A stretch of 64,000 nucleotides of DNA from Procambarus clarkii (taxonomy: Eukaryota > Arthropoda > Malacostraca > Decapoda > Cambaridae), in assembly GCF_040958095.1 (NCBI RefSeq), contig NC_091165.1:30397945-30461944 (forward strand), written 5' to 3'. A program made the position numbers and the translations under genes. Below the pieces are notes generated by a model, which saw only the letters and a program-made list of their open reading frames with translations, did not search any database and had not been told where the DNA came from. Positions within the stretch are counted from its first letter, which is position 1; each line of letters starts with the position of its first letter. This document shows, piece after piece, positions 1 to 10,824 of the stretch.

Positions 1-1
1 T

Positions 2-388
2 ACTCTTCGAATTAATATGGTTTACACTTCTCCTGCTTCTAATGCTGCTGATGTCTACTCCGTTTCCTGTTCGTCTTGTCCTCTCCAATACTTTGGGGAA
101 ACTGGCCGTACACTAAATGACAGACTTAGGGAACACAAAAGAAGTGTTAAGTCTGTAGACACAAACAATGCTCTCTTCTGTCATGTTAGGGATTCTAATC
201 ATCCTATTGATTGGTCTTCTAAAATCTTTCCTGCCTCTACTCTTCACAGACACCGTCTTGTCGAAACAGCTCTAATACACAACCTACCCATCATGAATCT
301 TAGTCCTGGCTTTGTTTCTGTCAACTCTTCCCTTTCACAGTACACACTCAAATGTTCTAAACTTTCTAACAAACATGACCTAACATAA
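2..388 (+). CDS. Penelope-like element C-terminal GIY-YIG endonuclease (5' partial)
   Basis: The frame is open from the left window edge, with a first Met at 17, and stops at 388. It reads as the C-terminal GIY-YIG nuclease module that follows the reverse transcriptase in Penelope-like retroelements. Counting from the Met, the GIY-type strand is VYSV at residues 13-16 and the YIG-type strand is YFG at 25-27. Then come GETGR, RLREH at 36-40 with the family's conserved Arg and His, and a likely metal-binding Glu at about 83 in LVETALI. The module nicks target DNA during insertion. The reverse transcriptase would lie left of the window. A stand-alone host GIY-YIG protein is possible, but the TGRTLNDRLREH style and the hammerhead-like motif downstream favour the retroelement. 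The piece in view has no internal stop. Confidence 0.75.
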   Translation, partial: TLRINMVYTSPASNAADVYSVSCSSCPLQYFGETGRTLNDRLREHKRSVKSVDTNNALFCHVRDSNHPIDWSSKIFPASTLHRHRLVETALIHNLPIMNLSPGFVSVNSSLSQYTLKCSKLSNKHDLT

Positions 389-550
389 GCCTACCCATCC
401 TTTTTTCTCTTTTTCTTACGTTCCCACTCTTACTCCTATTATTACACCTATCCCTTTCGTACCTTTTGCCTTGTTCTTACCGTCCTCTGAGATTTCCTTC
501 TCCTCCACCTCTCTTGCCTTACTTATGCCCGTGCCTCCCTCGTCTCACCA

Positions 551-596
551 CAGTCGATTTGATAAAGGTCCAGGACGGACCGAAACGTCGTCGTCT
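551..596 (+). ncRNA. hammerhead-like ribozyme motif of the Penelope-like element
   Basis: In order: a TTGATAA box (559-565) in place of the canonical CTGANGA, a perfect 5-bp stem GGTCC/GGACC (567-571 with 577-581) closed by a 5-nt loop, then GAAA (582-585), and a short CGTCGTCGTC segment that can form the minimal stem III before the GTC (593-595) where cleavage would fall. Penelope-like elements are known to carry minimal hammerheads of this layout. The first box differs from consensus at two positions, and an unpaired A follows it, so this copy may be inactive. Confidence 0.45.
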
Positions 597-693
597 CTTC
601 ATCTTCTGGTGTGTGGTTTGGTCAACATTTCCTCAGCCACATTATTGTGCCTTTATCTATATATATTTTATAAGATTATTTCCACTCTTCAAG

Positions 694-896
694 GTGGGGC
701 AAGGAACTTTTCATCAAGGAGGCCAATGAAGAATTTAGACTGGTCAAAGTACTGTAGATATACACAATATTTGAAAGATTTGAAAGCCAAAAACCTTCAA
801 CCAACAAAGCTTCAGCAGGTGACAGTCAAAACCAAGCTTGCCAAGCACCTGTACAAGAATTTTACAGTTCCTTCCTTCAAATTCCTTCAGTTATAA
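694..896 (+). CDS. candidate terminal exon, unknown protein
   Basis: A pyrimidine-rich stretch ending in TCTTCAAG (686-693) could be a splice acceptor. The following frame stays open to a TAA at 894-896 and encodes about 66 lysine- and leucine-rich residues, including NLDWSKYCRY and HLYKNFTVPSFKFL. The composition looks more like a host protein than the surrounding repeats, but I recognise no family and see no upstream exon. It could equally be chance or a retroelement remnant. Confidence 0.2.
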
Positions 897-1007
897 GATG
901 TATAGAACTTCATTTTTGTATTTTATTGTAAAGTACAGTATACCAATCTCAGAGTGATAGACGGCTATCAAGTCCACCAAGGGAAGTTGAAATTTCTGTA
1001 ATTGAGT

Positions 1008-2962
1008 TCTATTTTGGGAGGGGGTCCTTGTGGCTCCCTGAAGCTATCTTGCTGAGATGGCTCCCAACTACTAGGTCTCATCAGCTGTGGAGTTGTCGGG
1101 CCTACCAGGAACCAGCACCAGAACGTGGCTCCCTCAGAGGTGCAGGTAGCAGGTGACACTTTGCCCCACTGGAAAAGCATCCAGAAAGTCTTTGAACCAA
1201 TGCAGACCACCACGGCTGGATTCGAGACTAAAACCTCAAAACTGGCAAACAAACTCGAGCGACAATATTGTAGAAACAATTTATTAACTTGGAATTAGCA
1301 TGAACTGGTTAGTACTAACCCCCCCCCCCCACCCCTGCTAGTTGGGAAGCTGGAGCTCCCGGTCTGCTCCAGCCCCCTTACACCAGTTATGTCACTGATG
1401 TGGAGATCCACTGTAGGGCTCCTGGGTTGTCAGGAAGCCATGCAGGTCCTGCCGCTTCAAAGCAAAGTTCCAGCCATCTTTGGACTTTGTCCTACAGAGG
1501 CCATTTGGTTGGTGTTGTTTCTTGTTTAAGTAGTGCTTCACAATATATATTTTTTTGTTGGACTTGTGTTGTGTGGACCTGGTTTGTAGGATGCTTAGCT
1601 GCGTGTGCTCCCTGGCACTGCCCCTGCAATGAGTTCTCTCTTCTCTGGTGTGTTCCAAAGTTCACTCGCCCTTTTAGAGGGAAGACCACTGGGAAGTGAC
1701 TTTGTCTGGAGTAAGTTAGGTGTCATGCTGTCCCTGTGTTTAGGCCTCGGGTTGCAAACCAGCATTTTGGCTGGTTTATGTGGACTGGTGGTTCATGTGC
1801 TTGTTCACCCAGAACACCAAGGTCTGCCCTCACAGCCACGTTAACCAAGCTGTGTCGACCTACTTATTATATATGGCGAGTGTTACCGGTGCCTGGGTGT
1901 CCTGCTTGGCTAGTTCTTCAGGCCTTGGAAATCCCCTTTGGTTTCGGTATGACCATATGAATATCTCTTCTGAACCTGCTTTCATCTTGTGCAGGTTTGA
2001 GGGCTGTTTGTCAGCTGTGCCACTGGGCAGCACCAATTAATCTTTCTGCCTCACCCATACTGCCTGTTTGTTGGTAACACCTATGCTGCTTAGGTTCAGT
2101 ATCAATACTTCCTAGGTGCTGCTTCGGAAACTGTCTTGTGTATTGTCACCAGCCTGCTAATGCACTGCCTGAAACTGCTTGGTCGTTGGATCACATAGTC
2201 ACATTTCTTTCTTTTCCATAGTTTATGGTGTCTCCTTCAGTCCAGGATTCCTTTTATAAGGCAATTTTCTTCGTCTCCGGTTGTAGGGTTGATGAGCTTC
2301 ATGCTCTTCTCGGGAAATGTGTTTTTCCATTTGGCCCTGGTGGGCACCTTGTTGCCTGCAGCCATCTCCTCCTCTGGCAAAGAATGTGTGGTGGCTTCCA
2401 GAGAGGTTCTGTGGATGTTGCTTGGTTAGGCTAAGGGGGTGGATCATGTGGTGTACCCAGTGGCATCTCTCCACCACTATCTCCATGCCACAGATTCTGG
2501 CTCGGTGGATGCTTTGTGGGCTGATTGTTTCCTTGGTTTTCTGTTGTAAGATTAATATTTCCCAGGTTTTCTAGTGTCATGCAGGAATATCCCTGCCAAT
2601 AAATAATAAAAATTTAGTGTTATGAAGTCCAGCCTGTCTGCCTGCCTGGTCTACTACTGTGCTCATGATATTCAGAAATACTGTACACTGCTCTCACTGC
2701 AGTTTTTGTCAACATGTCCTAGGCTGATATTCCAGCACAGAGGTTTTGGCGGTCTAATAGCTAATGTTTATGGGCCTCGTCCTGCTGGTATTGCCTTGGG
2801 TCATGTGTCTCGGCCTAGTGTCTCATCTTCATTCTAACTGCCTGCAGTTTCCTCCTCCTCCTCCTCCCTAATGAGTCCCTCTCTTTCTTCTGTTTCTTCA
2901 AGGAACCACTGGGGCTCACTCAGAAAGAGCCATTTCATTACATTCATTGCTGTCTTTTAGAG
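1008..2962 (+). mobile_element. decayed DIRS-type retrotransposon, plus orientation
   Basis: The left end (1008-1290) matches the inward-reading terminal repeat of the fuller DIRS copies at 31.3 and 50.9 kb, including the phrase for glycine-rich GGGCCTACCAGGAACCA near 1098. The right end (2902-2960) matches their outer terminus, with CATTTCATTACATTCATTG. Between them, 2155-2440 (+) reads as a tyrosine-recombinase fragment in broken frames: AWSLD, then VQDSF, then VDELHALL, matching the recombinase of the 32.4-kb copy. Most of the element, including reverse transcriptase, is missing. A C run sits at 1320-1331. Confidence 0.65.
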
Positions 2963-3940
2963 GTTTCTAACTTTACAAAAAAATATATGTTTATAATGTG
3001 TAAATTTAAATTAACAGTGTGGGAAAAAAATTATTCATCACAGTGTGTTTTGATATGTACAAAATTCAGGAAAATCAGATATTCAGCTTGGAGTTTGCCC
3101 CACACAAACTGAATTAGTGAACTTAGACAGTAATTTGGGGATCTTTTGTAGAGATGCAACAAATTTGCTGTTTCTCCGTTATTTGTTTAAACTGATCATT
3201 GGGTTTAAGTTCCCCCCCCCCCCACTTCCTTCATAGTTGTACTGTATTACTATTTAGGGCTCTCCTGCCTAGGTGTTTTTTTTTTATGGCTTCATGCTTT
3301 TCATTTTCCAAACCTTTGTACTTCTCATGTTATGTGTTGGGCAATATTATGTAAGACATTTATGGTTCAGTACTTGTACAGTACATTTACATGAAGTCTT
3401 TAAGGATTTGTATTGCAAGAGGAACAAATATTGTAACTGATGTAAAGTGTAATTCTTGGACTTCATACTTGGCTCACTCTTCTCTTTTTCCTGGTGGGGG
3501 GGGGGGGAATGGATATAAATTTGTAAGATAGCATGAGGGAAAGTAGTATACAAAAAACTGCAGGCAGTCGTATTGGACCGATATGTTCACAAAGATGTAG
3601 TAACGCATTTTTTTCACTACTGCCCACAAATCTAAGAGGGTTTGTAAACTTTTACACTATTCAGTATTCACTAAATAATTACAAATAATATATTGACTAA
3701 TACAGTAGTAGAAATCAAAATATTATATCTGGCCTATTTATAAAATGGTAACAACACTGGTCATTACATATTGCTGTGTTAACCTCCGTGGGGTAAAACA
3801 TTGTGATGCTTGCATTCCAAGTGTTATAAATATGCATGTGTATATAATTACACACTTAGGTTATTACATGTAAATGTAAATGATATATTATGCACATATT
3901 GTACTGTAATACGATTAATTCTATTCAATATTATTTACAG
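2963..3940 (+). other. AT-rich DNA, probably MED31 intron
   Basis: No coding sequence or repeat family is recognised. The stretch has a poly-C run near 3211-3222, a poly-G run near 3495-3507 and short T runs. It ends in ATTATTTACAG, a good splice acceptor for the MED31 exon. The earlier MED31 exons are not visible in the window. Confidence 0.5.
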
Positions 3941-4214
3941 GTATCCCATGTGCCTTTACTTTCTGGATCTACTGCAGCACGAAAACTTCAGAAAGGAAAT
4001 TGTTAATGGCCAATGCTGTAAATTCATTGACGATCAGACTGTACTGCACTGGCAACACTACTCTCGTAAGCGTATGAAACTTCTAGAAACCGGAATTCAT
4101 CAACAAGGCTCACAGACCCCAGTTTCTCAGTCAACAGCAGTGTCTGGTGCCCCAACTCCTGCTGCTCTACCCACTAACTTATTAAACGGTCATGGACAGA
4201 CTCAGAAAGTGTGA
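3941..4214 (+). CDS. MED31: Mediator complex subunit 31, last coding exon
   Basis: MED31 (SOH1) is a small, highly conserved subunit of the Mediator middle module, which bridges transcription factors and RNA polymerase II in the nucleus. The exon starts after the acceptor TTATTTACAG (3931-3940). Its first base completes a split codon, followed by 90 codons and TGA at 4212-4214. YPMCLYFLDLLQ, then FRKEIVNGQCCKFIDDQ, then LHWQHYSRKRMKLL match the second half of the MED31 core nearly residue for residue, in an arthropod-like version. The last 40 or so residues are a Ser/Gln/Pro/Ala-rich tail, which varies among species. The N-terminal half must come from upstream exons not found here. Upstream sequence in the same frame (3810-3940) is open by chance and is intron. 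No defects are seen. Confidence 0.93.
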
Positions 4215-4270
4215 GGAAAAAGGATTGTAAAAATTTATTACGATAAGTTCCTGCAACCAGGATTGTGCAG

Positions 4271-4276
4271 AATAAA
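4271..4276 (+). terminator. AATAAA poly(A) signal candidate for MED31
   Basis: AATAAA lies 57 nt after the MED31 stop, followed by T/G-rich sequence (TTTTGTAATTATTGG). It lies before the SENP8 start codon, so use of this site would separate MED31 from SENP8 mRNA. The preceding TTGTGCAG (4263-4270) could also act as a weak splice acceptor for a SENP8-only transcript. Confidence 0.4.
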
Positions 4277-4339
4277 TAGGAAAGAGGAAGACCATTTTAA
4301 ACGTTTTGTAATTATTGGATCAAAGATTGTGCTACAAGT

Positions 4340-4969
4340 ATGGGGGACAGAGTAATTCTCAGCTATCATGATTGTTTGATCCACGAATCAGATCTTAGAC
4401 TGTTAGAGGGTCGTAACTGGCTTAATGATTCTCTTATATCTTTCTGGTTTGAGCATCTGCAGCATGACATTTTCTGTGGGAGATCTAGGCTGTTGTTTAT
4501 TAGCCCAGAAGTAACACAATTAATTAAGATGGGAGATGCTAATGAATTACCTATATTTCTTGATCCTCTTAATGCACGGTTCAAGGACTATATGTTCCTA
4601 CCTGTTAATGACAACTCATCAGTCATTGCATCTGGAGGGAGCCATTGGAGTCTCCTTGTTTACAGCAGGTATGACACAAAGTGGTATCACTATGATTCCC
4701 AAAGAGGTGCCAATTATCGTGATGCTCGCTGCCTTGTACAAAGAATAAATTCTTACCTGAATAGGGATATACCGGCATCACTAGTAGATGCCCATTGTAC
4801 ACAGCAAGACAATAGTTACGATTGTGGGGCCTTTGTTATGACTTATGCTCACCGAGCAGCTGCACAGGCTGTTGAGGGCACTGCCCTAGGAACCTGCTAT
4901 GTTGATAGACAAGAAGCCAATCGCATGCGAGACCTTATCAAGTCTCTTGTGTATAGACTTAGGGGGTGA
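4340..4969 (+). CDS. SENP8: SENP8 / NEDP1 (DEN1) deneddylase, intronless
   Basis: A cysteine protease of the ULP/C48 family that processes the NEDD8 precursor and removes NEDD8 from substrates. The ORF has 209 residues, close to the length of human SENP8. The catalytic triad is His102 (GGSHWSLLVY), Asp119 (WYHYDS) and Cys162 (NSYDCGAF), with the oxyanion Gln156 in TQQDNSYDCG. The N-terminal WLNDSLISFWFEHL and FISPEVTQLIK blocks are typical of SENP8 and unlike SUMO-specific SENPs. ATG 4340 has A at -3 and G at +4, and an in-frame TAA lies upstream within the gap, so the start is firm. The whole CDS is one exon, and MED31 ends 125 nt upstream on the same strand with no obvious promoter between. 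All catalytic residues are intact. Confidence 0.95.
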   Translation: MGDRVILSYHDCLIHESDLRLLEGRNWLNDSLISFWFEHLQHDIFCGRSRLLFISPEVTQLIKMGDANELPIFLDPLNARFKDYMFLPVNDNSSVIASGGSHWSLLVYSRYDTKWYHYDSQRGANYRDARCLVQRINSYLNRDIPASLVDAHCTQQDNSYDCGAFVMTYAHRAAAQAVEGTALGTCYVDRQEANRMRDLIKSLVYRLRG

Positions 4970-6586
4970 AAATGGATAACTATGAAGATATAGTTCCTGC
5001 CTTGATCATCAACTGCCGTACTGCCCTTAACTGAACAAAATGAGCTTGTAGCATGTGTGATGTTCCTAAACATGTTGACTAATGGGTGTTGCTTGGCAGG
5101 AAGATGTAAGCCAAAGGTTTACTATTTGCTGCTAGGATATGATTGCTGTGTCAGTTTTTGTTATGAGTGAAGAGCAATCTTCTTTAGTTGCACAGGACCC
5201 AACTTATGCTTCTTACAATATTTTGCTAAACTGCGGTTTAAGCTTCCATATGAATGAAGCTTTACTTGTCTCAGGTTATTGTAACGTAGTCATGAGAAGT
5301 GATTTGATCTTAAATATGATTTATAAATATGAAATGCAACCAGAAATTTATTAAATTTAATTTAAAATGTAGGTTTCATTGTCCTGTATATTGAATACTA
5401 AAGTTTATTTAATTGCTTATACTATGTACCCATTAGCATGCTCCCCTGATAAGACAATCTCAATGGTAAGAGCGTCATACTTGTATAACAATATATACTA
5501 ATACTCGAGGGCATCATGTGTTAATCCTAGACACTAGTAATGGGTTATGTGATCTCAAAAATGATCTACTATACAGTATTGTATGAACAGAACTGTGTTT
5601 TATGTCATTGTTAATGGCAAAATGGAGTAATTGTTTTAATGAACTTTTACAAAAATGTGATATTTTCATACCAATCACTTGTCTATGAATGATTGTATAT
5701 TTTAACAAGTGACGAGTAAACTGGTGAAACTTGTAGGACTGTCGAGTAAAGGACGAGTATTTTCTTCAGCTGCATAATTAAGCTCTTAACCATCTTTGTG
5801 ATAGTAACTATTTTTGCATAACCCTAAATTCTAATACTCTTTGTGCTGATCATCAAAGATGGTAAAAATCTATTTTTTTTTTTTTGTCCTTACAATATTC
5901 ATTGTTAACCTAATTATGTTCATTGCCACTATTTGTGTACAAGTACATATCATCGCTCTATATATGAATGTCACTGTACCATCTGTGTGCTGGTCTGTCT
6001 GGACAGATGGATACACACTAAACTACAGTATTTAAAATTCACTTGCCTTGTACAGTTATATTGGCATGATGTAGTGTGTTATGGTTTTTCATTAACCAAT
6101 TTTCTAAAATTTTAAGTTTTCAGTTTCAAGTGGATGATGCATAAAAAACACCAAACATAAATTGTAACAGATTTTGAAATGCTGTTCAGTACTGTATATG
6201 CCTTAGACTCGACTAATTCACTGTACTATTGATATAATCTTTTGGGCGAGATTGTTTATTGGTCACTATATAAATAATACTTCAACTAAGTGATGTAAGC
6301 TTTAAGTATGTTGTATGACCTGGGATCATATACTGTAATGAACTGTATTGCTTCAGAGCTGTATATTCCCATATGGCAGCTATAGTACCATGAAATATTT
6401 ATTTTTTATTGATGTATAATGGTTCCGATTAGAATTGCAGCAATTTGAGTAAACACACACACACACAGGTCAAATGATATAGTGAGCTGATTTGAAGCTA
6501 AATAACTACAGCTGGTCCCCAGTTTTACATGGGGATAGGTTTCTGGAGATCATGAGTAGAATTTTGCTAACCATTTTATGGTAATA
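4970..6586 (+). other. SENP8 3' UTR and AT-rich intergenic DNA
   Basis: No credible coding sequence; the ORFs here are short and compositionally random. A short CA microsatellite lies near 6452-6467. The stretch at 6508-6560 (CAGCTGGTCCCCAGTTTTAC) looks like one end of a degraded pogo-type repeat. Confidence 0.4.
5350..5355 (+). terminator. ATTAAA poly(A) signal candidate for SENP8
   Basis: ATTAAA about 380 nt after the SENP8 stop, followed by GT-rich sequence. Another AATAAA lies at 6998-7003, so a longer 3' UTR is possible. Confidence 0.3.
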
Positions 6587-6918
6587 TAGTAAAAGTCTGA
6601 TTATCTGACGAGTCTCATTATTGACGTTTATCAGGATAGGCCAAAGTTGGTTACCTACCTATACCTGACCTTGGTGCTCTGCAGTCTGGTTCAGCATGGT
6701 GTTGTTCACCTGCAGGCAACATACTGTGCTACTGGGATTTACCAATGATTAGAATTGTAATCCTTTTAGTATGTTGGCCATGCTAATTGTATTGTACAGT
6801 ATAGTTATTTACATTTAAAGTCAAATTACAAGCCAAAAACAGATGTTCATATGTAGTCCATCCAGGTATCTGACCATGTCCAAGTCCCAAACAGATCAGA
6901 TAATCATGAGTTTTACTG
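6587..6918. mobile_element. pogo/Tigger-like MITE with TA target duplication
   Basis: The left end TAGTAAAAGTCTGATTATCT and the right end, read inward as CAGTAAAACTCATGATTATC, form imperfect terminal inverted repeats. The element is 332 bp, flanked by TA on both sides, and has no transposase. CAGTAAAAC...GATTATC ends are usual for pogo/Tigger-type non-autonomous elements. Confidence 0.5.
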
Positions 6919-7397
6919 TAAAAAGTTACTCATGGCAATGAATTTTGTTACATAAATCAATACAAATAATGTATGTACTGTAAAAAAAATTATTGACAAT
7001 AAAATAATGCCATAAAAATAGGCTGACTTAAAAGTGTAATTTCCTTAACAACAATAAGCATTGCTGGAATTCAGTTTAAATGTATGTAAATTTTATTTTT
7101 TAAGTAATGAATGACTTTGACAATAGATGCATCCTCAAGAAAATAAGAGATTTAATCCTTGAACAGCAGTTATCGTCAACTGTTGATTCATGGTAATGTG
7201 GTTATCATAGGAAGATTTAAACAATTATTGTCTGGGTTTTTACATGTATCATACAAATAAGGATATAATAGGTTAATGTTAATATAATGGAATTAACCTT
7301 GACCCATGAAAAAATCTTGCCACTTGCCACGTCATGGTACAAAAGCAGTTATCGCCGTGAATGTTACTAGGGAAATGCAGTTATGATAATGATTTAA

Positions 7398-10300
7398 CCC
7401 TTAACCACTGAACTGCGCAACGCGCTTGCAGGTGCTCGATGGGGGGTGCAGCTCCAGGCTCTTATAGCATATGACTCAAAACTCCCGCAGCTACATGGGG
7501 TTCACATCGACTTCCTCAGGGCTCTTGTAAACAGATGCCATTTTTTTGTTTAAATCGTGGGCAACGTTCTCGGGTGTTAGAGCCTCAATACTGAGCGAGC
7601 CACGAAGGTTGGTGCACGCAGCACGAGCTCACAGCACTGCTGTTCAGCTTGTGACCACAGCATCGCCTAATGTCAAAATATATACGTAACTGGCATTAGC
7701 CATAATAGTATTACAGAAGACCCGGAGTGTGATAATGACTGTGTACAATGTTCATATATCACTGAATCAATGCTGTTCAAGATGTTCACAGTGCTAGCCA
7801 CAGCACCACAGCATTATTTCGTCCATCTAGGAATTTTCATACGACTTCTTACGTTCCTATACAAAATAAACTTGTGGTCATTTATTCATTTACATGATTT
7901 AGTGACCAGGATTGTGGTGATAATTAAGACTGCGTAACATTGTGGGAGGAGGAATTTTGGTGAGAGGGGGAGGGAATTGTGGTAGCGGTAGTGTGTGGCA
8001 GCCACTCTGTTTTGCTCACCATACTAGCTTAGTGGTTTGCTATGGTGAACACACATGTACATCGGTATATACAATGTGTGTATATAGTGTAATAACAGCA
8101 ACAGGAATATGTTGGGAAGAGCCATTTGGGTGAGGGAGGTGCCGTCACACTCGTAGTGTCGTCTGCCATGTGATTTCTCCAACCCGTTCTCGCAAATTCG
8201 TAAAGTCAATATTGACTTATTAACTACGTGCATAGGTGATATACTAAACATAATAGATACCCTTAAAAAGATTCATAGAAAACACCAACCTTACCTAACC
8301 TTGTTAGTATCTTAAGATAAGCATCTTATTGCTTCGTAATTACAATTATTACTTAACCTATACCTATTATAGGTTAGGTAATAATTGTAATTACGAAGCA
8401 ATAAGATGCTTATCTTAACATACTAAGTAGGTTAGGTAAGGTCGGTGTTTTCTATGAATCTTTTTAAGGGTATCTATTATGTTAAGTATGTCACCTATGC
8501 ACATATTTAATAAGTCAATATTGACTTATTAAATATGTGCATAGGTGACATACTTAACATAATAGATACCCTTAAAAAGATTCATAGAAAACACCGACCT
8601 TCGAATTTGCGAGAACGGGTTGGATTTCTCATGCAGTGTATGGTGGCCACTGAGCTGTTTGGACACAATACCAGCTTAGTTGTATAGTTATGGTGAATAA
8701 ATCGTGTAGATACGTATACATAACGTGTGTAAATAGTGTAATAAAAATGATAACAGTATGGTGGGAGGAGGAATGTTGGCGAGTAAGAAGTTGGAGGAGT
8801 GCGAGTGTGGCAGCTCACATTCCCGGAGTTCTGAGTGTGTTGATAGTGAATATATATAGTGTATGATAGTGTGTAAATATATTGTAAATATACATAAATG
8901 AACACGAAACATTGGATATATGAGCAAAATATATGTGGACACATTTGTGGCGCATATAACACTGTCTTGGGACAGTACGGATGTTCTACTGCCATAATGT
9001 GTACGTGTTCATTATACATAGGACTGACAAGAAAAAACAAAACAAATGTATTTGGAAATAAATGCAAAAAATTAAAAAAAAATATTAGTGGCAACTCGCG
9101 CATGTTGAAGATCGTGTGCGACTGACTTCTGGAGTTTGTCACGGGCGACCACCAAATCGTGACATCACACACTATTGTCCGGACCCCACTGTGGCCAAAG
9201 TAAGTACAATTTCAATCTTTTCTTTTTTTTTTTTTTTTTTTTAACATATCTGTGATCAGGAAAGGGTATTTAACATTTAAAAAAAAAAAAAAAATTTGCC
9301 AAGAATTTATTTCTTGCACACAAGGGGAGGGCCATATTTGGAGCCCAAGCAGCACCATGGTTAAATGGCGCAAAACACACATTCAATTTGACATAACATC
9401 AGTTTTTTAAACTTGCACAAGCACTTTCCAATTTTTTTTTGCATAATCGCGGCAAATGCTCTTTGTCACTTGATCACCAACATAACTTGAAAAACAAGAT
9501 CAAAAATAATTATAAATTTGAATATTAAAAACTTTAGATTTTCAAATCAAATTAATAAAATATAAATGATCGCCAGTTGTTCATTTGGTGTTATTAAGCT
9601 CTCAGAATAGCATATGATCATCATTTTCATTTAATTAGAATACTGTATAGGTTTTCAGTATACTTTACTGTAAACAAGTTGTCATTATGGCATTTGAAAT
9701 ATGCAGCAAATTTAGACCAAAAAAAATGTATAGCTCCAAACGTTTAGGGTTTATGAAAAATCCGTTCTCTAGGGATTGTAGAACAGACAGCAGAGCACAC
9801 AATGTCAAAATGGTAAGAATCGTTCAGAAACTGAAATTTTAGAAGCCACTCAAAAGTTGAAACTCTAGTTTTATAGATAATTGAAGTTATCGACAACGAA
9901 TAAAGGCAGTTCAAATTTTTTAATTTACTTGTATGTTTTAATTAATAAACATTGCTTGGCATTCGTACTTGAATATGTGATAGTTGTAGGTCAATGTGTC
10001 AAAAAAATAATCCCCCATATAAACAAAATATAGGGATAATTATAATAAATATAATGATTTAGGGGATATATTTCGGGTATACTTTATATAAGTGAAAATG
10101 CCCTAATCTGGTCCCTAGTCACCAAAACAACCTAAAAAGACAAAGAAAATAGAGCTTGAAATCTCTGAAAAAAATCAGCCAAAAAAATTCAAAGTCCCAA
10201 GTTCTGCGAGTTGCGACTGATGTTTGTTGACAAATTTCATTCTTTCTTCACATAAGGTATAAGGGAAGGGTATGCACTCTCCAGCATGTAAAGGTTAAAA

Positions 10301-10820
10301 CAAAATTGGATAATAAACAAAGTAAAAAAAAAAAAAATAAAAACTTAAACAAAAAAAAATTCACCTACCCCCCAAAAATAAATATTTGGCATTGAGGAAA
10401 GTAACAAATATTAAACATTCGGCAATGTACTTATATGATATATAACAAGATAGAGAATAATAACATTTATTCATTATTCTTTGTGTTGTTATATATTACT
10501 CAGCAATGCCATAAAGGCACCAGCTGCATATCCACTTTGTGGACACTTCTTGCTACTGTTCTTCTTTGTGCATCAGACAGGTGCTTGCATCACTATTATT
10601 GCATCATCCATCAGTTCCAGGTAATAGGGGCTGTTCTAATTATCAACAAAATGTTCTTCTTTTAAAAAAAATATTAAAATCAATATTTTGAAAATATTTT
10701 AATGAAAGTTTTACGACCCTGAAGCCAATAAGTTGGAGATTTGTTTAACATTTTTAAGTAATTTTTACATAATTTGAATATTTTTTGCTTCTTGACCCCT
10801 AAGGATGCACCGTTTAAGGA
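7398..10820. mobile_element. inner piggyBac-like (TTAA) non-autonomous element
   Basis: It is flanked by TTAA at 7394-7397 and 10821-10824. The left end is CCCTTAACCACTGAACTGCG; the right end read inward is TCCTTAAACGGTGCATCCTT. Removing it rejoins GATTTAAACAATCATTG, which continues the outer repeat as seen at 7210 and 23840. Left-end sequence (7500-7680, CAGGGCTCTTGTAAACAGA, GTGACCACAGCATCGCCTAA) recurs in the element at 59730-61464, so both are one family. Internal units resembling GTTATGGTGAACA...GTGTGTATATAGTG lie at 8020-8110 and 8660-8780. No transposase frame is seen. The part at 9900-10210 recurs near 63600-64000. Confidence 0.65.
8180..8622. mobile_element. hAT-like foldback MITE with 8-bp target duplication
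   Basis: The terminal inverted repeat CAACCCGTTCTCGCAAATTC is perfect at both ends, with direct GATTTCTC at 8172-8179 and 8623-8630. Inside, an arm is read three times in alternating orientation: 8200-8355, its reverse complement 8372-8517, then forward again 8518-8600. This gives two palindrome centres near 8364 and 8517. An 8-bp duplication fits hAT-type transposition. The element has no coding capacity. Confidence 0.7.
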
Positions 10821-10824
10821 TTAA

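Larger units (their letters stand above)
1..690 (+). mobile_element. 3' end of a Penelope-like retroelement
   Basis: This combines the GIY-YIG ORF, a short pyrimidine-rich 3' region and a hammerhead-like motif. The right boundary is only estimated: repeat-like sequence fades into AT-rich DNA near 660-690, and no target duplication can be read because the 5' end is outside the window. Confidence 0.6.

Noticed and set aside
3810-3940. Upstream extension of the MED31 frame to an ATG at 3810
   Set aside because: The sequence before 3941 is AT-rich intron ending in a strong acceptor, and the conserved MED31 block starts exactly there.
5139-5354. 71-codon ORF after SENP8
   Set aside because: Lies in the probable 3' UTR, with no homology visible and AT-driven composition.
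8582-9172. 196-codon minus-strand ORF
   Set aside because: It covers the inner TTAA element and part of the foldback. Cys/Tyr/His-rich composition comes from AT/GT-rich repeats, with no domain.
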